From positions 1 to 64,000 of the forward strand of contig JAQWTV010000110.1 of assembly GCA_029242545.1 (NCBI GenBank): a DNA stretch of 64,000 nt, written 5' to 3'. Positions 9,466 through 19,948 of this stretch are shown here, in pieces. Position numbers and translations under genes: made by a program. This stretch comes from Roseibacillus sp. GTDB taxonomy: Bacteria > Verrucomicrobiota > Verrucomicrobiia > Verrucomicrobiales > Akkermansiaceae. The notes under the pieces were generated by a model. That model worked only from the letters and a program-made list of their open reading frames with translations. It searched no databases and was not told where the DNA came from. Each line of letters starts with the position of its first letter. Position 1 is the stretch's first letter.

Positions 9466-11160
9466 CTACTCGAACTTCGCCTCATCCAGATCGACACGGT
9501 AGACCACTCCCTTGGAGTATCCGACCGCATAGAGCTCACCGGCAGGATCTCTCCCAAAGGAAACAATCCGGTCCGGAGCCGTTCCAATCTGTCGGATAAC
9601 CTTCAACTTCCGGTCCCTCTGGGTGATACCCCAGACCTTTTTACTCTGATAGTCCGCACAGATGTAGACTCCATGAAAGCTCGACTGCGGATCAGTGCGC
9701 ATCACGTAGCCGCCAGTGACCGAGACCCCGTGCTTACGGAGGAAAGCCACAACCGGGGGAGTATACTCGGCACTCTCAGTTCGATACTGCGTCGAGAATA
9801 ACGAAAAACCCTCCTGAATATTCCACCCGTGGTTTTCCCCGGACCGCACGATGCACACCTCCTCAAACCGGTTCTGCCCCACGTCGCCAACCCAGAGATC
9901 TCCGTTGGCAGGGTCGAAGCTGAAGCGCCACGGCTGACGCAGTCCATAGGCAAAGATCTCCGGACGTCTCTCCTTTGAATCCCCAGTCACAAAGGGATTG
10001 TCACCGGGAATCCCATACGCCCGGCCTTCTTCCTCCCGGTCCACATCAATACGAAGGAGGCTCCCCTCAAAACGGCTCAGGTCCTGGGCCTTGCCTTCTG
10101 GGTCCTCCTGCGGTCCCCCATCTCCCATCCCGATGTAGAGGAAGCCATCCGGTCCGAATTCCAGACCGCCTCCGTGATGAAAGAGAGTATCGATATTCCA
10201 CCGCAGGATACTCCGGGTGGGATTTCCTGAATCTTTCCGGCGATCCGCACTGGCCACTCGCTCCACCACCGCCATACCCCGTTGCTGCCCGGTCATGGTT
10301 TCATGCATCATGAAGTAGCGCCCATTTTCCGCGAATCCGGGATGCAGAGCCACCCCCAGAAGGCCCTCGTCATTAGCCACGTAGATCTCGTCGAGGATAT
10401 TCACAAAGGGTGAGATCACCTCTTCCCCGTCCACCCTCTCCAGCAGGGAAATGGTCCCCTTGCTTTTCTCGGCAATCAGATAGCCACCCTGCACCGTCGG
10501 ATGCCCCCCGAACCACACCGGCTTATGAAATTTCTCCTTCATCCCGAATACGGGCTCGAAGGCAACCTGCTGGCTAAGGACCGGAATTTCCAGTGGCGTA
10601 CCCGCCTCCTGAACCACCTTTGTCTCCGGTTGCCTGAGGCTTTCAAGATAGGCAATCAGGTCCCGGAATTCCGCAGGACTAAGCTGGGAGTGCAGACCGG
10701 GAGGCATCAGTGAGACTGCTCCCGTCTCCTCCTTCACAACCTCGGAACGGGCGATCCGAAGATCCACTCCTCCAACCTGCCCAAGGACCAGGACCTCGTC
10801 TGCCCGGCTCCGCAGGATTCCCTGGAAACGCTCGCCCTTCCGATTCTCCAAGATCGTCGTGGCATAGCCCGTCATGATCGAGGACGAGGGATCGAGAATG
10901 GACTGAGCCAAATCCGCGCGGGCGAACTTATCCCCCGCGGCATACAAATCAGGTCCTATCCCACTCGCCGTCCCATCAACGGAGTGACACTGGCTGCACG
11001 CAGTGCGTTGATCTGTGAATATGAGCTTCCCGCCCTCAACGCTTCCTCCCGTCATGGCGACCTTCAGAAACTCGCCATCAGGGAGGGGCTCCGCTCCTTC
11101 CATGAGAGCGGGAACAAGAAGAGATACCGCTGTGTAGGCAAACCAGCGCGGATGGGTCAT
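9466..11160 (-). CDS. Soluble glucose-dehydrogenase-like (PQQ-dependent sugar dehydrogenase) beta-propeller with N-terminal c-type heme domain
   Basis: TACSQCHSVDGTASGIGPDLYAAGDKF (CxxCH); propeller segments GLLGVALHPGFAENGRYFMMHE, HHGGGLEFGPDGFLYIGMGDGG, YGLRQPWRFSFDPANGDLWVGDVGQN. Confidence 0.9.
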   Translation of the reverse strand: MTHPRWFAYTAVSLLVPALMEGAEPLPDGEFLKVAMTGGSVEGGKLIFTDQRTACSQCHSVDGTASGIGPDLYAAGDKFARADLAQSILDPSSSIMTGYATTILENRKGERFQGILRSRADEVLVLGQVGGVDLRIARSEVVKEETGAVSLMPPGLHSQLSPAEFRDLIAYLESLRQPETKVVQEAGTPLEIPVLSQQVAFEPVFGMKEKFHKPVWFGGHPTVQGGYLIAEKSKGTISLLERVDGEEVISPFVNILDEIYVANDEGLLGVALHPGFAENGRYFMMHETMTGQQRGMAVVERVASADRRKDSGNPTRSILRWNIDTLFHHGGGLEFGPDGFLYIGMGDGGPQEDPEGKAQDLSRFEGSLLRIDVDREEEGRAYGIPGDNPFVTGDSKERRPEIFAYGLRQPWRFSFDPANGDLWVGDVGQNRFEEVCIVRSGENHGWNIQEGFSLFSTQYRTESAEYTPPVVAFLRKHGVSVTGGYVMRTDPQSSFHGVYICADYQSKKVWGITQRDRKLKVIRQIGTAPDRIVSFGRDPAGELYAVGYSKGVVYRVDLDEAKFE

Positions 11161-11290
11161 GACCCAAACTTTAGCTCAGCCTCCCGAACTGCCAATCGTT
11201 TAAGGCATGGCCTTAACTCACATTGCCCCGGAACAGAAGTTCCAGACTCGCCTCTCCCCGGAAAAACACTAGGATAACAGTCCCATCAGC

Positions 11291-13741
11291 ATGTCCCGTC
11301 ACCTCCTTCTCATCCTGCTGGCCGTCACTGGCCTTCATGCCGAAAACCCCTTCCGTGTCCCGGAAGGATTTGAGATCACACAATTTGCCGGCGATGACCT
11401 CACCCATGACACCTGGGCCATGACCATCTCGGAAGACGGGAAGGTGGCTGTCTCCGGGCCAGGGTATATCAAGGTCCTTCTCGATACGGACAAGGACGGC
11501 GTAGCCGACCAGGCCGAGGTCGTCTTCAACAAAGCCCGTAATCCCCACGGCCTCCTCTGGAACGGAAACGACCTCCTCAGCGTTCAGCCTCAGGGGATTT
11601 TCCTGCATCGCACCCAGCCGGGTCAGACCCTCCCGGGCGGCGACCCCGAACTTTTCTACAAGCTTCCCGGAGGAGGAGGAGAACACGGCCCCCATGGAAT
11701 CCGACGCGGTCCTGACGGATGGTTTTACGTGGCCTGCGGAAATAACACCAATATCAGTAAAGGGAACATCACCACCGCCACCTCCCCCATCACCGACCCC
11801 TCGCAGGGAACGATCCTCCGCATCTCTCCGGATGGAAAACAGAGTGAGGTCATTGCCCACGGATTCCGCAACCAGTACGACCTCGCCTTCAACCAGCACG
11901 GCCACCTCTTCACCTTCGACTCCGACGGAGAGCGGGATCACCAACTCCCATGGTATTCCTACTGTCGGGTCTTTCACATCCGGGTCGGGGGACACCACGG
12001 CTGGCTTCTCCCCGGCCACCAACGCTCCTTCAACCGGCCTCCCTATTTCTTTGATTCCGCCGCCCGGCTCAACGAGATCGACCGTGGATCTCCCACCGGG
12101 GTGGAAGTCTACCGCCACACCCAGTTTCCCAAGCACTATCAGGACGGCCTCTTTTTCGCCTGCTGGACCTACGGACGGGTCTACTTCAGCCCGCTCATCC
12201 CGAGGGGAGACTCCTATCAGAGCCATGAGGACGAGACCTTCCTCGAGCCTATCGGCAACCTCGGCTTTGCCCCCTCCGACCTCGCGGTTCACCCCCTCAC
12301 CGGAGACCTCTTCGTCTCGGTAGGAGGCCGGGGAACCAGGGGGGCCGTTTATCGGGTCTCCTATCCGGAAGGTCGAAAAGCGGCCAAGCCCGTTCCCTTC
12401 TATGAGACCTCGGAGGACTGGTCTGTCCACAAAGACCTCATCACGCCCCCCCCCGTGCTCTCCCCGACTGAGGCTCTTGCCCTCTTCGAAAGGACCAACG
12501 AACCCTCCACCCGTATTACCGCTATGCGTCACCTCATGCTCGCGATGGGAGACATCAGCACCAATGAGGCACGCCGCCGGATCGATGCTGGCTACACTGC
12601 GAATAAGCCGGACGCTCTCTCAGAAGAACTTCGCCGGAAAGCCCTCTCTCTGCTGACCGTGGCGTTTGATCCGCAAGATCCAGGCCATCCCCAGCAGTAT
12701 GAGATCGCCCGCCTGCTTGCCATGCTCAAGGCAGATACAAGCGCCGCCATGGAAGGTCTCGCCTCAGCCCTCTCTCCTTCCTCTCACCCGACCCACGATG
12801 CCCACTATCTGTTCTGTCTCTCCCAAATGCCCGGGCCAAGAGAGATCGTTCGCGAAAAAATCGCAAAAGGCTTCCTCGGAATCGACCACAAGCTCGAAGA
12901 GCGCGATCTCCTCACCGACCGGAACTGGAGTGTCAACCTGCGCGACGCCCTGAAGACCCAACTTGAATTCGATCCCGGAACAGCCGACCGGATGGCTCAA
13001 TCCAAGAAAATATCCCCCGCCAGCGTGCACCTTCTTTCGCTGCTACCGGAAAAAGACCACAGATCCATGGCCCAAGCGATGGCCTCTGGCGTGCGGGGGT
13101 GGAACAGGGAAGCCCTTGGCTTTGTGGAGAAGCACCTGCCTCCCTCAGCGATCCCACCTCTTCTGACTACCCTACGTGGCGTCTGGAAAAGCGAACTCCA
13201 GCTCAGGCCCGATCTCGTTGGGTTTCTCTCTCGTCATGGCAGTGAGGAAGATCGCAGAGCTGCCTCAGAATTCCAACAGCCACCGACCAGCAAGGTCGAC
13301 CTCACTCCGTTCGCCGAAAAGATGAAGATCGTCGACTGGGAGAAGGGCGACAGCGCTCGGGGACAGGCAACCTACACTCGCTACAGCTGCGCCACCTGCC
13401 ATTCAGGCAATCGACGACTCGGACCTTCCCTTGGCAACATCACCAAGCGCTTCAACCGGGAGGACCTTTTCCGGCACATCAATGAGCCGAACCTTTCTCT
13501 TTCTGACCTCTACAAGGCCACGCAGATCACCACCGCTGATGGCGTCTACATTGGAATGAAGGTTTACAGCTCTGAGGCTCAGACCATTCTCGAAACAGGG
13601 TCAAATGAAACCATCCGTTTCTCCCGACACGACATTCTCAGCGAACGATCTCCAAACCGATCACCGATGCCGGCTCGACTGCTGTTGGGAGCGAGCACCC
13701 AAGAGTTGGCAGACCTCTACGCCTACCTGAAGACACTGTGA
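11291..13741 (+). CDS. PVC-type heme-binding membrane-bound-dehydrogenase-like protein (propeller + HEAT-like + C-terminal CxxCH)
   Basis: VPEGFEITQFAGDD, DTDKDGVADQAEVVFN, GGGEHGPHGIRRGPDGWFYVACGN, C-terminal YTRYSCATCHSGNRRLGPSLGNI. Confidence 0.9.
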   Translation: MSRHLLLILLAVTGLHAENPFRVPEGFEITQFAGDDLTHDTWAMTISEDGKVAVSGPGYIKVLLDTDKDGVADQAEVVFNKARNPHGLLWNGNDLLSVQPQGIFLHRTQPGQTLPGGDPELFYKLPGGGGEHGPHGIRRGPDGWFYVACGNNTNISKGNITTATSPITDPSQGTILRISPDGKQSEVIAHGFRNQYDLAFNQHGHLFTFDSDGERDHQLPWYSYCRVFHIRVGGHHGWLLPGHQRSFNRPPYFFDSAARLNEIDRGSPTGVEVYRHTQFPKHYQDGLFFACWTYGRVYFSPLIPRGDSYQSHEDETFLEPIGNLGFAPSDLAVHPLTGDLFVSVGGRGTRGAVYRVSYPEGRKAAKPVPFYETSEDWSVHKDLITPPPVLSPTEALALFERTNEPSTRITAMRHLMLAMGDISTNEARRRIDAGYTANKPDALSEELRRKALSLLTVAFDPQDPGHPQQYEIARLLAMLKADTSAAMEGLASALSPSSHPTHDAHYLFCLSQMPGPREIVREKIAKGFLGIDHKLEERDLLTDRNWSVNLRDALKTQLEFDPGTADRMAQSKKISPASVHLLSLLPEKDHRSMAQAMASGVRGWNREALGFVEKHLPPSAIPPLLTTLRGVWKSELQLRPDLVGFLSRHGSEEDRRAASEFQQPPTSKVDLTPFAEKMKIVDWEKGDSARGQATYTRYSCATCHSGNRRLGPSLGNITKRFNREDLFRHINEPNLSLSDLYKATQITTADGVYIGMKVYSSEAQTILETGSNETIRFSRHDILSERSPNRSPMPARLLLGASTQELADLYAYLKTL

Positions 13742-13762
13742 TGGACCGGAATCCGACTCCGC

Positions 13763-14386
13763 CTACTCTTCGCTGTAGGCCTTGATCCAGTCGATCTGAA
13801 GGCTGAAGGGACCATCCTTTTTGTCGTAGATCATCACACCGAGGCTATCGATCTTCCCGCGCTCGAGAGGGTAGCGGTCCCGAGGAAGTTTCATGCCTCT
13901 CCAGCCTGCTGCGAATGCGCTGAAAGGGATCTTGGCAACCTGCCAACCCTTGAAGTCGGCCTTGGTGTCAAAATCAGCGCGGTAGGTCGCTCTACTGCCT
14001 GCCATTTCCAGGCCAAACTTGTATGTCCTTCCGTCCCCTTTAAACCGGATCATCACTCCATCTTTCCCCGACAAGCCAAGGGCCCCGGGCCGAGTCCGGA
14101 TTGAGGAAAAACCACCGCCATTCGTGTTCGTTGAGCCAGCAAAGAGCAACCTGTCGCCCTTGAAGGTAAATCCCCCCTTCGAGCGGCCACCCATCACGTT
14201 ATCGTTCACGGTGATCCACTTCTTTCCCGGATCAGCCTCGGAGAAATCAAAAAGAGCGACCCTTTTCGCGCTCTCATTCTTTTCGGACTTTCCCTTGTCC
14301 TCAGCGGCGTTTGCAGGCGCCTGGAAACAAATAAGGGCTATTCCCAGCATAATTGCCGCGGATAACAGGGTAGGAGTAGGTCTCAT
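13763..14386 (-). CDS. CIA30 family protein with signal peptide
   Basis: LFDFSEADPGKKWITVNDNVMGGRSKGGF, FKGDGRTYKFGLEM, PRDRYPLERGKIDSLGVMIYDKKDGPFSLQIDWIKAY. Confidence 0.88.
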   Translation of the reverse strand: MRPTPTLLSAAIMLGIALICFQAPANAAEDKGKSEKNESAKRVALFDFSEADPGKKWITVNDNVMGGRSKGGFTFKGDRLLFAGSTNTNGGGFSSIRTRPGALGLSGKDGVMIRFKGDGRTYKFGLEMAGSRATYRADFDTKADFKGWQVAKIPFSAFAAGWRGMKLPRDRYPLERGKIDSLGVMIYDKKDGPFSLQIDWIKAYSEE

Positions 14387-14574
14387 TTGGCGGAACCTAC
14401 GCCCATTTATGGACCCGTCAAGGGGATGAGTGATATTAGACCTCTCCTAAACCTTGCGCTCGCCCCCCCTGTAAAACCAGAGCGCCTCTCCCAATTTAGC
14501 CGATCACCTCCTAAACCACGTTTTCTCAGGGACACATTGACGCCTCCCACTGCCTCCGGCACCCTCCAAAAGTA

Positions 14575-14961
14575 ATGAAAATTCTCCTTCTCGCCCTTTC
14601 TCTTTCAATTGCATTCATGAGCTCCCATTCCCTCGCCGATCATCACAAGAAACAACCTGGCGCCTACCGCCACGTTGTCTGCTTCAAGTTCAAGGACGAT
14701 GCCACCGAGAACCAGATCACAGCCATCGAAAAGGCCTTCGCCGCCCTTCCCTCCAAGATCGACTCGATCACGGGTTACGAGTGGGGAACCAACGTGAGCC
14801 CGGAAAACCTCGCCCAGGGATACACCCACTGCTTCATCGTCTCCTTCAAGGACAAGAAGGGACTGGAAGCCTACCTGCCACACAAGGACCACAAGGCCTT
14901 TGTAGAGCAACTTCTGCCCATTCTCGACAAAGCCTTCGTCATTGACTTCGTCGCTAAATAG
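14575..14961 (+). CDS. Dabb family (stress-responsive A/B barrel) protein with signal peptide
   Basis: YRHVVCFKFKDDATENQITAIEKAFAALPSKIDSITGYEWGTNVSPENLAQGYTHCFIVSFKDKKGLEAYLPHKDHKAF. Confidence 0.9.
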   Translation: MKILLLALSLSIAFMSSHSLADHHKKQPGAYRHVVCFKFKDDATENQITAIEKAFAALPSKIDSITGYEWGTNVSPENLAQGYTHCFIVSFKDKKGLEAYLPHKDHKAFVEQLLPILDKAFVIDFVAK

Positions 14962-15024
14962 CGAGGACCTTGTCGGAACCTTTCGTCAGGAGGCGGCCCC
15001 CAATTAACAGACAGCAGGAATCGG

Positions 15025-16785
15025 GTGTTGATAACCTTCCCTCCTCTTCTGCTCCTCGCAACTTTCCTCCTTGTTTGCACCGGCTCCCTGCTGGCCTCAC
15101 CCACCGCAGACTTAAGCGAGACGCCCGGTCCTCTCGAGCTATGGAAACATTTTGATCCAGACGAGGGAGACTTCAATGAAGAGATCGTCAAGGAGGTCAC
15201 CGCAGGCGGGATCTACACTCGCGATTCCTATATCAGTGCTTGCGTGCTTGGCGAAGAAATCCGGGTTTACTGCAGATACGCAGTAAAAACGGGAGCCCGA
15301 AATGCGCCCGGGCTGCTGAACGTCCACGGCTGGATGGGTGCACCTGCCATCGACAGGGATTACGTGAAAAACGGATGGGCTGTGATGGCCCACGACTACT
15401 GCGGAGAAACCAGTGACCGCGCCCACTTCACGAAATATCCAGAAAAACTCCTCCGGGGAAACATGGATAAGCGAATCGGATACCGGGTGAAGTCAAAACT
15501 CCCGGACGGATCTTTCATCACCAACCCTGAACAAACCGACGATTACGTCTGGTATGCCATCCAGCGACGAGTTCTCAGTTACCTCCTCGCGCAGAGGGAG
15601 GTCGATCCAGGCCGCATTGGAGCTAAAGGATACTCCTATGGTGGCACCATCATGTGGAACCTTGGAACCGACCCGCGTGTTAAGGCGATCGTCGCCTATT
15701 TCGGCGTAGGGTGGCTCGAGTATTTCCGCACTCGAGGCGTATGGATGTATGATACCCCCCGGGACGAACCTGAGAAAAATCCCGGTGAGACCCTTTATCT
15801 CTCTGCGATCGCTCCTCAAGCCCACGCGCAACATATCACCGCAGCGGCCCTCTGGCTAAACGGCACTAACGATCACCATGGAGGACATGAACGGGGAGAA
15901 CAAACGTTCCGGGACTTCAAGCCGCACATCCCATGGTCCTTTGCCCACCAGCCGAGAGGGCATCACGACACGCGAGACATCGGACAAAACGCCAAGCTCT
16001 GGCTGGATAAACATGTTCTGGACAAGGATGTCGACTGGCCGGGAGAGGCAGAATCAAACATCGTTCTCGATCCCAAAGGCATTCCCGAACTGCACGTCAC
16101 CCCGGCCGACCCGGGCAGGGTGAATCATCTCGAAATCTACTACGCGCTCAGCAACCCAGTCAGCTACGGCCGGGCTTGGCGCAACGCCACCCTACGCCGC
16201 AAGGGCGATGTCTGGATCGGAAAAATGCCGGTCCTCAACGTGCGAGACTATGTCTTCGGTTTCTCCAATATCCAATATGACAACACTGTAGTACGCTCCT
16301 CACCTTTCACAGCGACGATCCCCGAAAGCCTCGGCGACGCGATTGCGACAGATAGGCGTTCCCTGAAGCTGAACAACAACGCAGCATGGTTCAACTCGGG
16401 CCCCGTGGAGGGGAAAAATGGCATTTCTGGATTCCGTGCACTATCGCCTCGGGGAACTTTTAACGAGCAGTTCAGCGATCCAAAATGGCAGGCTCCTGAA
16501 GGTGCACAGCTGCACTTCAAGTTTTACTGCACCCAGCCTCAGGTTGTGGAAATCGCAATCAACAACCACTACCTGGCCGACATCAGAATCACTGCGTCGG
16601 ATGACTGGCAGGAAATGGCTCTGGAAGCAGGACGATTCATCCACCGTTTCAGCAAGAATCCTCTCGCGGATTGGTCCCAGACAAAAAAAGTCGATATCAA
16701 GCCACTATCAGGTGCCGATATAGCCAAGATCATCTTTGCAGGGTTTCAATGGGTGTCGGACGGCAGGACCAATCCGTCCAATTAA
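15025..16785 (+). CDS. Secreted alpha/beta hydrolase, dienelactone-hydrolase/acetyl-xylan-esterase-like
   Basis: GLLNVHGWMGAPAIDRDYVKNGWAVMAHDYCG; nucleophile elbow GAKGYSYGGTIMWNLGTD. GTG start with a hydrophobic leader. Confidence 0.7.
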   Translation: MLITFPPLLLLATFLLVCTGSLLASPTADLSETPGPLELWKHFDPDEGDFNEEIVKEVTAGGIYTRDSYISACVLGEEIRVYCRYAVKTGARNAPGLLNVHGWMGAPAIDRDYVKNGWAVMAHDYCGETSDRAHFTKYPEKLLRGNMDKRIGYRVKSKLPDGSFITNPEQTDDYVWYAIQRRVLSYLLAQREVDPGRIGAKGYSYGGTIMWNLGTDPRVKAIVAYFGVGWLEYFRTRGVWMYDTPRDEPEKNPGETLYLSAIAPQAHAQHITAAALWLNGTNDHHGGHERGEQTFRDFKPHIPWSFAHQPRGHHDTRDIGQNAKLWLDKHVLDKDVDWPGEAESNIVLDPKGIPELHVTPADPGRVNHLEIYYALSNPVSYGRAWRNATLRRKGDVWIGKMPVLNVRDYVFGFSNIQYDNTVVRSSPFTATIPESLGDAIATDRRSLKLNNNAAWFNSGPVEGKNGISGFRALSPRGTFNEQFSDPKWQAPEGAQLHFKFYCTQPQVVEIAINNHYLADIRITASDDWQEMALEAGRFIHRFSKNPLADWSQTKKVDIKPLSGADIAKIIFAGFQWVSDGRTNPSN

Positions 16786-16868
16786 CCAAATGGCGCCGAA
16801 CACCGCCTCGTTCACTACAACCCGGAACCGCTTCACCCGCAGAAGATCGGATCCGGGGGAACAGGAAC

Positions 16869-17960
16869 TCAGTTCTTCAGTTTAAACCGCGCAACGTAAG
16901 CAAATGAGGTCACGAAGAGATACTCCTCGTTCTCGTCAAAACAGCAGTTGGTGACCGGGTCTGGAAGCCTGATTGTGGCCAGCTTCTTACCCTCGGGAGA
17001 AATCACGAGAACTCCACCGGGGCCGGTCGCGAAGATATTCCCACTCGTGTGCATCTTCATCCCATCGAACCAGCCGGCGTCATCCTTCCCGTAGGGCCCT
17101 TCAAAAAAGATTCCCCCACTACCATCCTCTGCTGAGAACCGCCACATCTTGGGGTCTTGCATGTCCGAACTTCCGACGTAGATCCACTTCTGGTCTGGAG
17201 AAAGCACGATCCCGTTTGGCAGGTCCATTTCGTCACTTACCAGAGAGACTTTTCCCGTGGCGGCTTCATATCGATAGACCCCGCAATAGGGAATCTCCCG
17301 CTTATCATCGACGAATACCATCGCCTCCCCCGGAACACTGTTCGCGATATCGCAGTGTCCATAAGGAGGATCGGTAAAGTAAATGTCCCCGTTGGCAACA
17401 ACGGTCAGGTCATTGGGGCTGTTGAAGCGTTTCCCCTCATAGGTTGCACTCAGCGTTGAAAGTCCCTCCTGAGTAATATTGTCGAAGGACAACTTAGCGA
17501 GCCTCCGGTCTCCGTGCTGGCAAATGATGAGGTCCCCCGCAGGATCAAGGGCGAGACCATTGGACCCAAGGACGCCACCCTCAAAGAAAGGCACGGTTCC
17601 GGTGTGTCCCCCTGGAGAAAGAAAGACACTCGACCCCTTTTCTTGGGACCACTGGTGAATCGTATTCCCCTTCACGTCTGAGAAGAGAAGTGTCTTCATA
17701 GAGGGAACCCAGACGGGTCCCTCCGCAATTTCAAAGCCCTTAGCGAGCACTTCAAGCTGAACCGAAGCGTCGAGAATCCCGTCCACGCTGGGGTCATGGA
17801 GTTCAACCCGGCAGATCTGGTTTTCTGGGATTGCAGCGCCGGCGTTAGCCTCGGCTGACTGGATCTCTTCATTATCTCCCGAGACGGATGCCTTCTCTCC
17901 GCATGAGCACAGCAGAATCGAGATTCCCAACGCGCTCCCCATCAACCTTAGATCTTTCAT
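16869..17960 (-). CDS. SMP-30/gluconolactonase/LRE family lipoprotein
   Basis: LLCSCGEK lipobox-like; EGPVWVPSMKTLLFSDVKGNTIHQW, RFNSPNDLTVVANGDIYFTDPPYG, LPNGIVLSPDQKWIYVGSSD. Confidence 0.9.
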   Translation of the reverse strand: MKDLRLMGSALGISILLCSCGEKASVSGDNEEIQSAEANAGAAIPENQICRVELHDPSVDGILDASVQLEVLAKGFEIAEGPVWVPSMKTLLFSDVKGNTIHQWSQEKGSSVFLSPGGHTGTVPFFEGGVLGSNGLALDPAGDLIICQHGDRRLAKLSFDNITQEGLSTLSATYEGKRFNSPNDLTVVANGDIYFTDPPYGHCDIANSVPGEAMVFVDDKREIPYCGVYRYEAATGKVSLVSDEMDLPNGIVLSPDQKWIYVGSSDMQDPKMWRFSAEDGSGGIFFEGPYGKDDAGWFDGMKMHTSGNIFATGPGGVLVISPEGKKLATIRLPDPVTNCCFDENEEYLFVTSFAYVARFKLKN

Positions 17961-18057
17961 CTCTCCATTGCTAGAACCATGACCCTCGGGCTCAAGCCCA
18001 AAATCATCCCGACTAGGGCTCTACATCTCTATAAGCTAAAATTGCGCGGATTCCGTT

Positions 18058-18411
18058 TTAGTCAAAATAGGTATCCTCGTGACTGTAGGGAGGCGCGCAG
18101 CAGCACAGGAAACGCAAGTCGCTGGTGGCGGCGATCTGATGCCATGCTCCCGCCGGAATCACGACCGCATCCCCCGGTTGCATCAAACGGGTCTCCCCGT
18201 CGAGCTCCATCATCCCCTCCCCCTCGAGGAGAAAATAGAACTCCTCGCTGACCTTGTGGTAATGCCGATCCGTAGCATTACCCTTGGCGATCGTCGCCTC
18301 GGCAAGACTCTGCTGCTCTACTGGAGCGTTGCTCAGATCCAGAACACTCCGGATCGTGGATCCATCCTTGGTTGTAAACGGCTTCTGTTCAGAAAGCTGG
18401 CGAACTTCCAT
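18058..18411 (-). CDS. Cupin domain-containing protein
   Basis: ATDRHYHKVSEEFYFLLEGEGMMELDGETRLMQPGDAVVIPAGAWHQI is a classic cupin motif. Confidence 0.92.
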   Translation of the reverse strand: MEVRQLSEQKPFTTKDGSTIRSVLDLSNAPVEQQSLAEATIAKGNATDRHYHKVSEEFYFLLEGEGMMELDGETRLMQPGDAVVIPAGAWHQIAATSDLRFLCCCAPPYSHEDTYFD

Positions 18412-18484
18412 GACGAGAGCCTAAACATCGTAATCAGAACTGTCACGCTTGCCCATCCAACCCATTCTCCCTAAGCAGTAGGAA

Positions 18485-19930
18485 ATGGCCGACGATAAAG
18501 AAACCCCCGTCCGGGAGGAGCAGGCCAGCGAACCCGGACGATCGAGCCAATTCAAGGGCCTTTCGATCGGGGCGGCTCTCGCGTCGTTTGCCCTCATCTA
18601 CTGGCTCCTGCCGGTCGAGGATGCCGCCACCCATACCGCAGCGCAGATCCGCACGGGGCTCGCAATCCTCGCCCTCGCTGCCATCCTCTGGCTCACCGAA
18701 GCGATTCCCCTCGCCATCACCGCCCTGCTCGTTCCCGTAGTCGCCGTTCTGACCGGAGTCTTCAGTGGAGATCCCAAGACCATTGTCCCACAGGCCTTTG
18801 CCGGTTTCGCTCATCATCTCATCTTCCTCTTTCTCGGCGGCTTTGGCATTGCGGCTGCCCTGACGCGACAAGGACTGAACAGCTGGCTGGCCAACGGGAT
18901 TCTGACTCTTGCGGGAGGTCGTTTTCATATGACATGCATCGGGTTGTTTTGCGCCGCAGCCTTCACCTCCATGTGGATCTCTAACACCGCCACCACCGCC
19001 CTCCTCTTTCCAGTCGCCTTGGGTCTCCTTAGCGACCTACGGACCAGAGCGGGAGCACAGACGGCAGCCAAGGCCGCCCCCTTTGTTCTCCTCGGACTGG
19101 CCTACTCCGCCAATATCGGCGGGATAGGCACCATTATTGGAACCGGTCCTAATGCCATCGCCGCGGAACGGTTGGGAATAGGCTTCGCAGAATGGCTCAA
19201 ATTTGGAATCCCCTGCGTGGCCATTCTTTTCCCTAGCCTGATTGCTATCCTCTTTCTCGTCCTGCGTCCTGGCAAGACCCCGGACCTGACCCGGAATACA
19301 GAACCCTTCATCTTCACTCCTCGACGGATTCTCACCCTCACCATATTTCTTCTTACCGTTGTCTGCTGGTTGTGCAGCAAACCTCTTTCCGGGGTGTTCA
19401 ACGTCACTAAGGGATTCGACAGTATCATCGCGGTATCCTCTGTCGTCCTCATGGCCTCTTTCGGTCTCGTGCGCTGGAAGGATGTCGACCGCACCACCGA
19501 CTGGGGCGTCATTATTCTCTTTGGTGGGGGGCTCACCCTCGGGAAGGTCCTCACCTTGACTGGAGCTAGCAGCTTCCTCGCCAGTCACCTCAATCAGCTT
19601 ACCGCAGGGTGGCCTTTCATCCTCGTAGTCGGAGCAGTAGTTCTCTTCGTGATTTTTCTCACTGAACTCACCTCCAATACCGCCACTACTGCCTTGTTTG
19701 TCCCAGTGTTTTATCAGGTTGCCCTCGAGATTGGGGTCTCTCCCCCTCAACTGGTCCTTCCCCTCACCATCGCAGCTTCCTGCGCCTTCATGCTTCCCAT
19801 TGCGACGCCCCCGAATGCAATTGTCTACGGGTCCGGTCAGGTTCTCCAGCGCACCATGATGCGAACCGGTCTGGTTCTCAACCTCTCCTTCGCGGTGATC
19901 CTGACCGCCCTAAGCACCGTCCTCTTCTGA
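18485..19930 (+). CDS. SLC13/DASS family sodium-dependent anion symporter
   Basis: WLTEAIPLAITALLVPV, MWISNTATTALLFPVALG, GGIGTIIGTGPN, ELTSNTATTALFVPVFYQ, MLPIATPPNAIVYGSG. Confidence 0.92.
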   Translation: MADDKETPVREEQASEPGRSSQFKGLSIGAALASFALIYWLLPVEDAATHTAAQIRTGLAILALAAILWLTEAIPLAITALLVPVVAVLTGVFSGDPKTIVPQAFAGFAHHLIFLFLGGFGIAAALTRQGLNSWLANGILTLAGGRFHMTCIGLFCAAAFTSMWISNTATTALLFPVALGLLSDLRTRAGAQTAAKAAPFVLLGLAYSANIGGIGTIIGTGPNAIAAERLGIGFAEWLKFGIPCVAILFPSLIAILFLVLRPGKTPDLTRNTEPFIFTPRRILTLTIFLLTVVCWLCSKPLSGVFNVTKGFDSIIAVSSVVLMASFGLVRWKDVDRTTDWGVIILFGGGLTLGKVLTLTGASSFLASHLNQLTAGWPFILVVGAVVLFVIFLTELTSNTATTALFVPVFYQVALEIGVSPPQLVLPLTIAASCAFMLPIATPPNAIVYGSGQVLQRTMMRTGLVLNLSFAVILTALSTVLF

Positions 19931-19948
19931 GCAGCGAATCCTCCGGGT

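Noticed and set aside
11213-12532. 439-aa minus-strand ORF
   Set aside because: Antisense shadow over the well-supported plus-strand PVC heme-binding dehydrogenase gene; low-complexity Gly/Val/Glu-rich, no recognisable motif.
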